Shown: piece after piece, positions 4,409 through 11,171 of the stretch | How positions within the stretch are numbered: the stretch's first letter is position 1 | How the letters are laid out: each line of letters begins with the position of its first letter | DNA from: an uncultured Bacteroidales bacterium | Lineage (GTDB): Bacteria; Bacteroidota; Bacteroidia; Bacteroidales; Tenuifilaceae | Length of the DNA: 11,171 bases | Assembly: GCA_937915475.1 (NCBI GenBank) | Contig: CALGIR010000341.1 | Coordinates: forward strand, 1 to 11,171 | Reading direction: 5' to 3' | Position numbers and translations under genes: made by a program | The notes under the pieces: model-generated | Told to the model about the DNA's origin: nothing | Databases searched by the model: none | The model's input: only the letters and a program-made list of their open reading frames with translations

Positions 4409-5896
4409 CTAGTAGTACAACGACATTCCAAATCTTCCACCAATAGATTTATCCATCTCCATCTCTTCGGGCATAAATCCCTTAGTTTTAGCCAGAATAC
4501 CAATATCGAACGAAATTCTTTTTAGCCGTTCGCCAAAGTTTGGTGTAATTAAATACCTTAACGATATATCGAAAGCACCGCCCCAAAAACCTATGGTTTC
4601 AGTAAAAGACAATCCTTTTGGTTGATTCCATACATGGATATTGGCATCGGTACGGAACCTTTTGCCAAGGGGTAAATCATAAATGCCTACACCTGCAGCA
4701 GGAAACCAATTTTCTTTATTCTGATGTTGCCTGAAATAAAGCATGAAGTTCTGTTCTTTAATACTTAGCCAGATATACTGGTCAATAAAATCGCCAAATG
4801 GAGACATAGTGTACCCCAGGCTCAAGTTGTACTTAACATTTTGGGAAATTGAGAACCCATTTTTAAAAAACAGAAAAGGCGAAGCAAGGTTAAAAAGCGA
4901 ACGCCAACCTATGCGTTTAATCATGCTCTTTTCTTCTTTAGTTAGATCAACATATTGATTATACCTTATAAACTCCTCGTTAGGTCTGTGTATATGCTTT
5001 ACTGCACCGTAAACATCGTGTCCAACAATATCTCGTTTAAGCTCATCGGTTTCCTCTACAAGGTCAAAGTCATACTTAAATAATCCAGTTAAGTAGTATT
5101 GTAACAGTGATAATTTTCGCATTAGATATTCAATATACAAGAGCTTTTGGTTATGGGGGCTAAAAACCATGTACGACTCAATTTTATGGGCAAGCATATA
5201 GTCTGATTCAAGTCCAGCGGTATGTAACCGGATGTAATTAGGCAGATCATTATCCCTTAGTTCGATCAAAGAATTGTCGGTAACGCCCTGTACATAGGCT
5301 GCCCCTTTGGAGTTGAAATATGGTCGCGAAATTGAACCGATATTTTTGTATGTAAGTATAGAACGATGCCCCTCTTCGTGTGTGAGCGGCATGCCAAGTA
5401 TTGTGCTAACTCCCAAAACAAAATAAGTTGCTGGTAAAAATTTAAATGTTTCATAAGCACTGTTAGCAACAAGCAAATAGGTTCCAAGGTAGTTCTGGCT
5501 AAACTGCCGCATGGTATGTAAACGAGCTGGCTTATCAACCAGAATGAAAGTGGAACGGATTTTAAAATTTTCTTCCCTGGTTAAACTTGACGTAGGTTTT
5601 AAAGAGTCTGGTAATGATATTATTACATCATCGGTAGTTTTTAGTTTGGTGCTATTATTGGCTAATGTGCTTATGGAACAAAGCAAAACAAAAAGAAGAC
5701 TGGCTAAACACTTGCTATTTAATTTGATAAAAGAAGTATGCATGAGAAAATAATTTAACAAACCGTTCATTATATTACTATTTATTGAACGGTTTGAATT
5801 TAGAATACAAAGCCCAATGATAATTGAACCTAATATACCACCGTTAGTATTTATAGACTCTTCTCTAGTTAGTTCTTTTAATCCAAAATTGTCCAT
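4409..5896 (-). CDS. Double-glycine leader fused to HEEGH putative metalloprotease / outer membrane-like protein
   Basis: A continuous 495-codon frame from ATG 5894-5896 to TAG 4409-4411. Residues 1-20 form a double-glycine leader (MDNFGLKELT...INTNGG) and residues 21-50 a short hydrophobic then Asn/Ser-rich core. M52 (ATG 5741-5743) then begins a typical signal peptide (CLASLLFVLLCSISTLA, about 63-79). The mature part has HEEGH at 173-177, an HExxH zinc-protease motif, and a possible further ligand region HTAGLESDYMLA at 225-236. The C-terminal 170 residues have alternating, aromatic-rich strands ending SLYY, as in outer membrane beta-barrels. The likely history is a precursor gene that lost its stop codon and joined the protease frame. 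The protein may really start at 5743. I know no named family for it. Confidence 0.75.
   Translation of the reverse strand: MDNFGLKELTREESINTNGGILGSIIIGLCILNSNRSINSNIMNGLLNYFLMHTSFIKLNSKCLASLLFVLLCSISTLANNSTKLKTTDDVIISLPDSLKPTSSLTREENFKIRSTFILVDKPARLHTMRQFSQNYLGTYLLVANSAYETFKFLPATYFVLGVSTILGMPLTHEEGHRSILTYKNIGSISRPYFNSKGAAYVQGVTDNSLIELRDNDLPNYIRLHTAGLESDYMLAHKIESYMVFSPHNQKLLYIEYLMRKLSLLQYYLTGLFKYDFDLVEETDELKRDIVGHDVYGAVKHIHRPNEEFIRYNQYVDLTKEEKSMIKRIGWRSLFNLASPFLFFKNGFSISQNVKYNLSLGYTMSPFGDFIDQYIWLSIKEQNFMLYFRQHQNKENWFPAAGVGIYDLPLGKRFRTDANIHVWNQPKGLSFTETIGFWGGAFDISLRYLITPNFGERLKRISFDIGILAKTKGFMPEEMEMDKSIGGRFGMSLYY
5759..5796 (-). terminator. 11-bp inverted repeat at the leader-protease joint
   Basis: CAAACCGTTCA (5759-5769) and its exact complement (5786-5796) flank a 16-nt AT-rich loop, followed on the minus strand by a T-rich stretch. 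It lies inside the frame between the leader core and the signal peptide. It looks like an old terminator of a separate precursor gene that is now translated. Confidence 0.5.
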
Positions 5897-5930
5897 TTTA
5901 TTAAATTTTATGTTAATAATTTATTCTGTA

Positions 5931-6107
5931 CTAGGAATCAGTTGAAGTGTCTTCAGAATGATCTAAGCCTATTGCTATATGAGTGGCTACTAAACCAACG
6001 ACAATTCCTAGAACTAAAGCCCAAATAACAATACCTCCATCCGTTTCCTTCATTTCCCTTGCATCCAGCTCCTGAACGCCAAAGTTTACTAAAGATAATT
6101 GTTTCAT
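5931..6107 (-). CDS. Double-glycine leader peptide precursor, 58 aa
   Basis: The frame extends to 6146, but the ATG at 6105-6107 is chosen because it gives the standard leader MKQLSLVNFGVQELDAREMK ending in Gly24-Gly25, matches the 80-residue precursor, and is preceded by the same AT-rich block. The stop is TAG at 5931-5933. The predicted 33-residue core is a hydrophobic helix (IVIWALVLGIVVGLVATHIA) with a short acidic tail (DHSEDTSTDS) and no cysteine. An acidic core is unusual for antibacterial peptides, which tend to be cationic. The promoter at 6181-6211 gives a 5' leader of about 69 nt. The fused leader-protease frame starts 34 nt downstream and may be co-transcribed. Confidence 0.87.
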   Translation of the reverse strand: MKQLSLVNFGVQELDAREMKETDGGIVIWALVLGIVVGLVATHIAIGLDHSEDTSTDS

Positions 6108-6133
6108 TTTAATTAGTTTTAAAAGGTTAATAA
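6108..6133 (-). promoter_or_regulatory. Conserved AT-rich block directly before precursor start
   Basis: Same element as 3751-3776, with one mismatch in 26 bp, directly upstream of the 58-residue precursor ATG. Beyond it the two 5' leaders differ until the palindrome, so this block is conserved separately from the promoter block. Confidence 0.6.
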
Positions 6134-6165
6134 TTTTACTAGCCACCTATTGCGGCATGGGGTTT

Positions 6166-6177
6166 TGTAACGTTACA
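6166..6177. promoter_or_regulatory. 12-bp perfect palindrome, candidate operator (copy 1)
   Basis: TGTAACGTTACA overlaps the regulator stop codon (6173-6175) and lies immediately downstream of the -7 box of the 58-residue precursor promoter. With the copy at 3808-3819 it is a conserved candidate binding site for a dimeric regulator. Confidence 0.55.
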
Positions 6178-6502
6178 GAACAAAGGTATTTTCGTAGCGT
6201 CCGGAAAACAAGTACGCTGGGAGAAAAAAACTGCCGCCATTGCTCCTTTTCTCCTCTATTGGCTCTAGAGGTCGAAAACTTAAATGGATTGATATTTCAA
6301 AAGGATACTCGTAATAAAAGGTCTGCCTGCTTTTATCGTACATAATTGGTGCACCATGGGACTTCAATACATCAAGAATTTCGTATAACCTTGTTCGGCT
6401 TATTCCCAACCGAGCAGCAAACGTTTCGGGGTTTCCTGTTTTGCCCTGATTAACAATCTTGTTTAAAAGTGTAATTCGGTCGATGTAGCAAAAAAATTTC
6501 AT
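6173..6502 (-). CDS. Small winged-helix HTH regulator, 109 aa
   Basis: The frame runs from ATG 6500-6502 to TAA 6173-6175. Residues about 8-50 contain a helix-turn-helix (GNPETFAARLGISRTRLYEI with the recognition helix near 34-46), and a wing-like segment follows at 51-65 (APIMYDKSRQTFYYEY). The C-terminal 40 residues are basic and proline-rich. Small HTH proteins of this shape are common next to double-glycine peptide genes in Bacteroidetes, and I infer control of the precursor genes. It starts 38 nt after the ABC exporter stop, so it probably shares that transcript. Codons 98-108 double as the promoter for the precursor downstream. A truncated relative lies at 3815-3976. Confidence 0.82.
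   Translation of the reverse strand: MKFFCYIDRITLLNKIVNQGKTGNPETFAARLGISRTRLYEILDVLKSHGAPIMYDKSRQTFYYEYPFEISIHLSFRPLEPIEEKRSNGGSFFLPAYLFSGRYENTFVL
6181..6211 (-). promoter_or_regulatory. Bacteroidetes-type promoter of the 58-aa precursor, inside the regulator gene
   Basis: On the minus strand TTG (6209-6211) and TACCTTTG (6181-6188) are 20 nt apart, matching the Bacteroides consensus. The boxes are formed by the last codons of the regulator gene (Leu98, and Asn105 to Val108). The predicted start is near 6176, directly at the palindrome. Confidence 0.7.
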
Positions 6503-6540
6503 GGTTAAGTTTGGCTTTAATTAAGGTTAACTATAACATT

Positions 6541-8721
6541 TTAGTTCAATGTTTCTTCATATTTTACTATAAGTGGTGGCATTTGCTTCAACCACATATT
6601 CCGATATATTGTGTTGGCTGAGTAAAGTTGGTTATGTGTACCACTTTCAATTACTTTCCCATTGGACATAACTACAATACTATCGGCAAACTGAACTGTG
6701 CTAAGCCTATGGGCTATCATTATTACTGTTTTACCCTGATTTTTTAGATTATAGATTGCCGAGAATATCTGCTCCTCTGAATTGGAATCGAGGGATGAGG
6801 TAGCCTCATCGAGAATAACTATTTCGGGTTTTCGGTAGAAAACCCTTGCCAAAGCAATCTTCTGCTTCTGACCTCCCGATAGTAATGCTCCATTTTCTCC
6901 CACATCTGTAAAAAGGCCTTCGGGTAACGACTCGATTAGCTGTTTAAGCCCAACGTCTTGGCAAATTTGCAGCACATTATTCATGTCAGGGTCAAGGTCT
7001 CCAAGACATATATTCTCCACAATGGTCCCTTTAAATAGTTCAACCTTTTGGGGAACTACTCCAACGATTTTCCTGAGGCTATTATTCTCTACCTGTGTAA
7101 TATCAACACTCCCAATGTATATCTTCCCTGATGCGATTGGATAAATATTCTGAAGAAGATGTATTAGTGTTGATTTGCCACAACCGCTTTCACCAATAAT
7201 TGCTGTTATTTGACCTTTTTTAAGAGTTAAGTTAAAATCATTAAAAACATCAACTCTAGTTCCATACCTAAACGCCAAGTTTTGGAAGGTGATGTCTCCA
7301 ATCATTTCTTTTGTAAGCACTATTTTATTCTCCTTCTCCTGATCAATATCCATAATCTCAAAAAGCCTGTCGGAAGCTATAAGTGCATGCTGAATGGATA
7401 CGTTCACTCCTATTAATGAATTCAAAGGCCCAGAAAAATAACCGAGTATGGCATAAAAAGAAAGGAGTTCACCGGGCGTTAGGTTGTTTTTAAGAACGTA
7501 AAAGGAACCTACCCACAAAACAATAATGGTGAACAGTCGTGAAACAAATGTTGTGGAAAAGTTTGTAAAAACCGAATTGAGACCAGAAGTATATGTTGAG
7601 GTTAAAAGATCTATAAACCTGAATTCAGTTTTTGTATTCGAATATTCCTCTATACCAAATCGCTTTATTGTGCTCACCGTGTTTATTGACTCTACTAGCT
7701 GGCTCTCAAGTTTTGCTGCCTGTTCCATTATCCGGCGCTCTGTTTTCTTATTAACATAGTTGGCTATAAAATACAGCGCTATATAAACGGGAATAATAAT
7801 CAGAACAAGAAGCGCCATTTTCCAAGAGTAAATAAACATTAATACAAACGAGAATGAAATAATTAAAACATTAACAATCAGGCTAATAAGAGTATTGTTA
7901 ATAAATATTCTGATTTTTAAAGCATCGTTAATACGCGATATTATCTCGCCAGTTTGCATAGTATCAAAAAATCGTTGAGGCAATTTTAGTAAATGCTTGT
8001 AGTATCCAAGTATAAGCCGTACATCAATAAGTTGCCCCGTTTTAATAGTGAAAACTGTTTGGTAAATCCCTAATAACACCTGAATTACGATTAGTACAAC
8101 CATAGCAACGCTCATTACATTTAACAAGTTTTTGTTGCCATTGATAAATACAAAATCAGTTAACTTTTGAATGTAGATAGACGTTGATAATCCGATTATT
8201 GAGAAAAAAATTGCACCAAAGAGCGCCTGAGTCATTACCACTTTATGTGGCTTTAGCAAATAAAAGAGCCTTTTAAAGTTAGGTACTTTTTCATTCTTAA
8301 TCTTAAAACCATCAGAGGGCACCATTATAACGAGTATGCCTGTCCATTCATTCAAAAAATCTTCCTTTCCTTTTTTCTCAACTTTGCCTGTACCCGGATC
8401 CATATACTCCACTGCTTTGCTTGACACTTTCAAGATTACAACATAGTGTAGCAACCCACTACTAAGTTTTAAATGGGCAATGGCTGGTTTTGGTATTTTA
8501 TGAAGTGATTCGTAGGTACCTTTTACACCTTTGGCAAGGAAACCGAGCTTCTCTGCAGCTTCGATTAAACCTAATACATTTGTTCCTTTTTTATCAGTAT
8601 TGGCCAGCTGACGAATTTTTGCAACTGGCATGTGCAAATTATAGTACGCTGATACTGAAGCAAGGCAAGCTGCCCCACAGTCCGTTATATCTCTTTGTTT
8701 AACTTTTATGCCTCGTTTCAT
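6541..8721 (-). CDS. Peptidase-containing ABC exporter (C39 peptidase, membrane, ATPase)
   Basis: A full-length 726-residue protein of the LagD/ComA/PCAT type. It cleaves double-glycine leaders and exports the core across the inner membrane. Residues 1-135 are the C39 peptidase with Gln9 (oxyanion hole), Cys15 in DCGAAC, His92 in LLHYVVIL and Asp108 in DPG, so the catalytic set is complete. Membrane segments span about 160-430. The ATPase has Walker A GESGCGKST (510-518), signature LSGGQ (614-618), Walker B IVILDEA (634-640) and the H-loop His671. It starts 5 nt after the HlyD-type adaptor stop, and the regulator follows 38 nt on. The substrates are very likely the Gly-Gly precursors encoded downstream. 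All key motifs are intact. Confidence 0.97.
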   Translation of the reverse strand: MKRGIKVKQRDITDCGAACLASVSAYYNLHMPVAKIRQLANTDKKGTNVLGLIEAAEKLGFLAKGVKGTYESLHKIPKPAIAHLKLSSGLLHYVVILKVSSKAVEYMDPGTGKVEKKGKEDFLNEWTGILVIMVPSDGFKIKNEKVPNFKRLFYLLKPHKVVMTQALFGAIFFSIIGLSTSIYIQKLTDFVFINGNKNLLNVMSVAMVVLIVIQVLLGIYQTVFTIKTGQLIDVRLILGYYKHLLKLPQRFFDTMQTGEIISRINDALKIRIFINNTLISLIVNVLIISFSFVLMFIYSWKMALLVLIIIPVYIALYFIANYVNKKTERRIMEQAAKLESQLVESINTVSTIKRFGIEEYSNTKTEFRFIDLLTSTYTSGLNSVFTNFSTTFVSRLFTIIVLWVGSFYVLKNNLTPGELLSFYAILGYFSGPLNSLIGVNVSIQHALIASDRLFEIMDIDQEKENKIVLTKEMIGDITFQNLAFRYGTRVDVFNDFNLTLKKGQITAIIGESGCGKSTLIHLLQNIYPIASGKIYIGSVDITQVENNSLRKIVGVVPQKVELFKGTIVENICLGDLDPDMNNVLQICQDVGLKQLIESLPEGLFTDVGENGALLSGGQKQKIALARVFYRKPEIVILDEATSSLDSNSEEQIFSAIYNLKNQGKTVIMIAHRLSTVQFADSIVVMSNGKVIESGTHNQLYSANTIYRNMWLKQMPPLIVKYEETLN

Positions 8722-8726
8722 TACTG

Positions 8727-9894
8727 TTATTGCTGGTTAACAATATTTGGGTTTAACCATTTGGAAATATCATCAAAAAGAAGTTGCACTAGCGTCCTTC
8801 TAGTAAGTACAATATTGGCCGTTAGTGTCATCCCCTTTTTTACTTGAACAATTCTCCCATCATAATTTAACTCTGTACCATTAAGCCCTCCTACTACTCT
8901 AAAGCCTATTGCATTTTCTTCAGTAAAATTTAATATCATTCGATATGTCAAGAACCTCACCTGTTAGCATTCCCCAACGATTTGCATTAAATGCGTCAAC
9001 CCTATACTTTACGTTTTGACTTAAATACACATAACCTATGTCTTTAGGGGTTATAAACATCTCAACAATAAGACTGTCAGTTCCTGAAATTCGACAAATT
9101 TCATAATTTGCAAATACTGTAGAGCCTAATTTAACTGGCTGTAAATTCTGTATATAGCCTTCAATTGGAGAAATAATAAAACAGAACCCCTTCTCTTTCT
9201 TCAGGTTATTTAAACTCTCCTTTAGAACTAGTATTTGATTTTGATTGTTAACTATAGCCTCTTGCCATTTTGCAAGTTGAGTTTCGTAATGCTGTTGATA
9301 TTTAAGTTTTGCATTCTGGTATCTATATCTGCTTTGCTCATATTCAACCTGCGAAATAACTTTACTCTTGAATAGTAGAGATTGTCTTTCATACTCCAAT
9401 TTACAGTTTTCAATTTCTGCTTTTAAATATTCTACATCTGCTATATTCCGGTGGTAATCTTGTACATACTTTAGTGTTTTAAGGTTTTTTTTACGAGTAA
9501 GTTCCTTTTCCTCTGCAGAAGTTATAAGTTTAAGATCTTTGTTTTCTGAAACTAGAATAGATAGCCGTTGTTTGGTAATCTCAATACTCCTATCAATATC
9601 TAACGTATCTACTATAGCTAATGTGTCTCCTTTGTTTACTAATAAATTCTCGGATAATTTTGAATAAATTAACCTACCATACATTGTATTTCGAATTTCT
9701 GCTTGTTTACTAGGTGTTGTTATTATGCCACGACATTGTACGTTCACATCAATTGATACAAAAAAAAGCGATAAACAAAGAACCACAAAAGAAAGAAGCA
9801 GTATTAGGTAAATAACTTTACTACGTGTGGTATGCTTTTTAATATGGACCTCTTTTGATGAATTAATTAGCTCTGATGGAAATAAGGGTTTCAT
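8727..9894 (-). pseudogene. HlyD-family membrane fusion adaptor, interrupted by a frameshift
   Basis: The adaptor should bridge the ABC exporter to an outer membrane channel. I place the start at ATG 9892-9894; an in-frame TTG at 9928-9930 would add 12 residues. From that ATG: a membrane helix at about 27-46, a first lipoyl-like half at 50-98, a long coiled coil at about 102-235, then the second lipoyl/barrel part (ISPIEGYIQNLQPVKLGSTV). The frame stops at TGA 8920-8922 after SNDIKFY. The remaining 65 residues (TEENAIGFRVVGG to NIVNQQ at 8727) continue in another frame. Removing one A from the run at 8925-8928 (T on the coding strand) restores a 388-residue protein, a normal family length. 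It is either a true null mutation, a sequencing error or, less likely, translational frameshifting. Confidence 0.9.
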
Positions 9895-10177
9895 AAAAGA
9901 ATTTAAGTGTTTTTCGTTTGGTTTATTCAACTACTTATTAAAGTATAAAATAAATTGGGGGAAATTCCACAGTCCGAGAATCATAGGGGTAGTGTTAACA
10001 ACAGAGCAAACTGAACCATGGAGACTGAGTCAATCTCATAATAAAATCATGGATCGCTATGTCTCAAAATCAGGAAGCATATAGTATATATTCTCATACA
10101 AGGATAAGGAACTTTTCATAGGTTAATGGGTGTTAGGTGTAGTATAGTACAACAGAAAGAATCAATCACTTACAAAA

Positions 10178-10185
10178 CAAAAATA
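10178..10185 (-). promoter_or_regulatory. Possible -7 box of the export operon
   Basis: TATTTTTG on the minus strand fits TAnnTTTG. No good -33 TTG is found at 19-21 nt upstream; that position falls at the end of the C9/T7 tract. The 5' leader to the adaptor ATG would be about 280 nt, which is long. The call is weak. Confidence 0.3.
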
Positions 10186-10198
10186 ATACATTAAGCTA

Positions 10199-10207
10199 CC
10201 CCCCCCC
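10199..10207. repeat. C9 homopolymer next to T7
   Basis: Nine consecutive C (G on the minus strand) are followed by A and seven T. The tract lies in the spacer just upstream of the possible -7 box. Runs of this length are prone to slippage. Confidence 0.9.
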
Positions 10208-10320
10208 ATTTTTTTATGTGTTGTATAACACTTTTATTGGTTGTTAATTTATTGCCTGATTATAATTAACCCTCGGGCTGAGTTAATATTAACATTACAC
10301 TACTGGCCAACCAAAAAAGC

Positions 10321-11094
10321 GATAAAATGGGCTTTCCCGTTTTCCCCCTTGAGTGGAAATCGCCCCAAGGCGAAATATCACACGGATACCGTGAGGATGG
10401 TTACATTCCAGAAGCATTTGTTAATCTACTCGCATTACTAGGATGGAACCCCGGCACCGAACAGGAAATATTTAGCATGGACGAGTTGATTAATCTTTTC
10501 TCGCTTGAGCGTGTAAACAAGTCGGGGGCAAGATTTGATCCGGAGAAAGCAAAGTGGTTCAATCATCAATATCTTATAAAACAACCCAATAACCAGATAG
10601 CGAAGCAGTTTGCCCCAGTACTCCAAACCAAGGGTGTTGCCTTTGACATGGAAAAGGTTGAGAAAATTGTGGCTCTTGTGAAAGAACGGGTTAGCCTTGT
10701 GAGTGAGCTATGGGGTCAGGCATCCTTCTTTTTTGAAAGCCCACAAACCTACGACGAAAAAACGGTTAGCAAATTTTGGACTGTGGACACCCCAACAATT
10801 ATGAACGAGGTTGCCATCAAGAGCGCGCTTTCCGCACAGGCCGCGGCCCCAAAAATTATGAACGAGGTTGCCAATAGAATTGAAACGGTAGAACCCTACG
10901 CCGCTGAGGAGGTTGAGCAAGCCATTAAGGGCTACATAAGCGATAATGGGCACGGAATGGGTAAGGTTATGAACGCCATTAGGCTAAGCCTTGTTGGCGA
11001 ACCTAAGGGTCCTGGTGTTGCCGACATTTGCGAATTGTTGGGAAAAGAAGAAACGGTAAATAGACTACGCAAAGCAGCTAAAACGCTAGGGTAG
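10321..11094 (+). pseudogene. gltX: 5'-truncated second copy of gltX
   Basis: The similarity starts at GATAAAATG (10321), right where the KMSKS-type loop (KLSKRDGDK in relatives) would be, and runs to TAG at 11092-11094. It thus lacks the whole catalytic Rossmann domain and keeps only the C-terminal domains, starting MGFPVFPLEW and GYREDGYIPEAFVNLLALLG. It cannot be an active synthetase. Over the part shared with copy 1 I count about 28 differences in 457 bases, many at third positions, plus a 57-bp in-frame insertion. That is too much divergence for a fresh duplication. If translated from ATG 10327 it would be a 255-residue stub, but no promoter was recognised. Confidence 0.88.
10790..10873 (+). 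repeat. 27-bp direct repeat with GC-rich spacer inside gltX copy 2
   Basis: 10790-10816 and 10847-10873 are identical except for one base and are separated by a GC-rich 30-bp linker. This adds 19 codons (IKSALSAQAAAPKIMNEVA) relative to copy 1 without breaking the frame. Confidence 0.88.
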
Positions 11095-11107
11095 GTCAAC
11101 GGGTTTT

Positions 11108-11171
11108 CCCTTGGCTGCCGCGCTTTTATCGTGTGGCTTACCGAAAACTTGTAACTTCGGCTCATATAGCA
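11108..11171. repeat. Dispersed intergenic repeat, second copy (cut by right edge)
   Basis: Matches 4182-4248 in the same orientation, with 32 consecutive identical bases at 11140-11171 against 4217-4248 and scattered changes before that. It starts 13 bp after the gltX fragment stop and continues beyond the window. Confidence 0.85.

Larger units (their letters stand above)
9931..10320. other. Upstream region of the export operon
   Basis: No gene is seen in these 390 bases; the short open frames have no family features. The region lies between the HlyD-type gene (minus) and the truncated gltX copy (plus). It contains a candidate promoter for the export operon and a C9 homopolymer. At its right end, gltX similarity starts at about 10321. 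Confidence 0.6.

Noticed and set aside
5266..5538. A 90-codon minus-strand frame inside the HEEGH protein gene
   Set aside because: It lies entirely within the larger frame, which carries the signal peptide and recognisable motifs.
5931..6146. A longer start (6146) for the 58-residue precursor
   Set aside because: It would add 13 residues before MKQLSL, within the conserved AT-rich block, and does not match the other precursor.
8920..8930. Programmed frameshifting in the adaptor
   Set aside because: TTT TAC TGA would allow a +1 slip, but there is no standard -1 slippery heptamer and a simple homopolymer indel is more likely.
9827..10084. An 85-codon + strand frame over the start of the adaptor gene
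   Set aside because: It is antisense to the HlyD-type start and shows no domain, signal or promoter.
10932..11165. A 77-codon minus-strand frame over gltX copy 2
   Set aside because: It is the complement of conserved gltX coding sequence and continues into the dispersed repeat.
1..11171. CRISPR array, tRNA or rRNA gene, transposase or integrase
   Set aside because: None was seen. The repeats are few and irregular, and no cloverleaf or recombinase frame is evident, although mobility is suggested by the rearranged ends.

Overview
The window looks like chromosomal DNA of a member of the Bacteroidetes, probably Bacteroidales. The evidence is low-GC intergenic DNA, promoters of the Bacteroides type (TTG, 20 nt, TAnnTTTG), no Shine-Dalgarno reliance, and families typical of the phylum. 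I cannot name the genus. The core is a minus-strand locus for making and exporting double-glycine-leader peptides. It lies between two + strand copies of the 3' end of gltX (glutamyl-tRNA synthetase).

Layout, left to right: 1-457, C-terminal part of a gltX that runs off the left edge. 458-1090, AT-rich DNA with a decayed acetyltransferase-like remnant, a doubtful small membrane ORF and an inverted repeat. 1091-2150, a module of small and partly broken peptide genes: one intact precursor, two leader-truncated cores, one start-less open frame, and a 105-residue membrane protein that could be an immunity protein. Two copies of a 33-bp direct repeat (507-539 and 2133-2165) bracket this module. 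2185-3378, a membrane-anchored retropepsin-like aspartic protease with a PDZ domain. 3508-3750, an 80-residue precursor. 3800-4408, a truncated copy of the regulator gene that still carries a promoter, a 45-nt perfect palindrome and a dispersed intergenic repeat. 4409-5896, a double-glycine leader fused in frame to a signal peptide, an HEEGH putative metalloprotease and a barrel-like C-terminus. 5931-6107, a 58-residue precursor. 6173-6502, a small HTH regulator. 6541-8721, a C39-peptidase ABC exporter. 8727-9894, its HlyD-type adaptor, broken by a one-base frameshift. 9931-10320, an upstream region with a C9 tract. 10321-11094, a 5'-truncated gltX copy. 11108-11171, the start of another copy of the dispersed repeat.

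How it probably works (inference): HlyD and the ABC exporter form a conduit with an outer membrane channel that is not encoded here. The C39 domain cuts leaders after Gly-Gly. The HTH protein probably controls precursor expression. The last codons of the regulator gene are also a promoter, followed at once by a perfect 12-bp palindrome that overlaps its stop codon. That promoter-operator block occurs again, attached to a regulator fragment, upstream of the 80-residue precursor. The visible leaders are nearly identical while the cores differ completely, so this looks like a precursor family that diversifies by swapping cores behind a conserved leader and promoter. Truncated cores, dispersed repeats, the gltX duplication and the broken adaptor all point to a locus that rearranges often and may not be fully functional in this genome.
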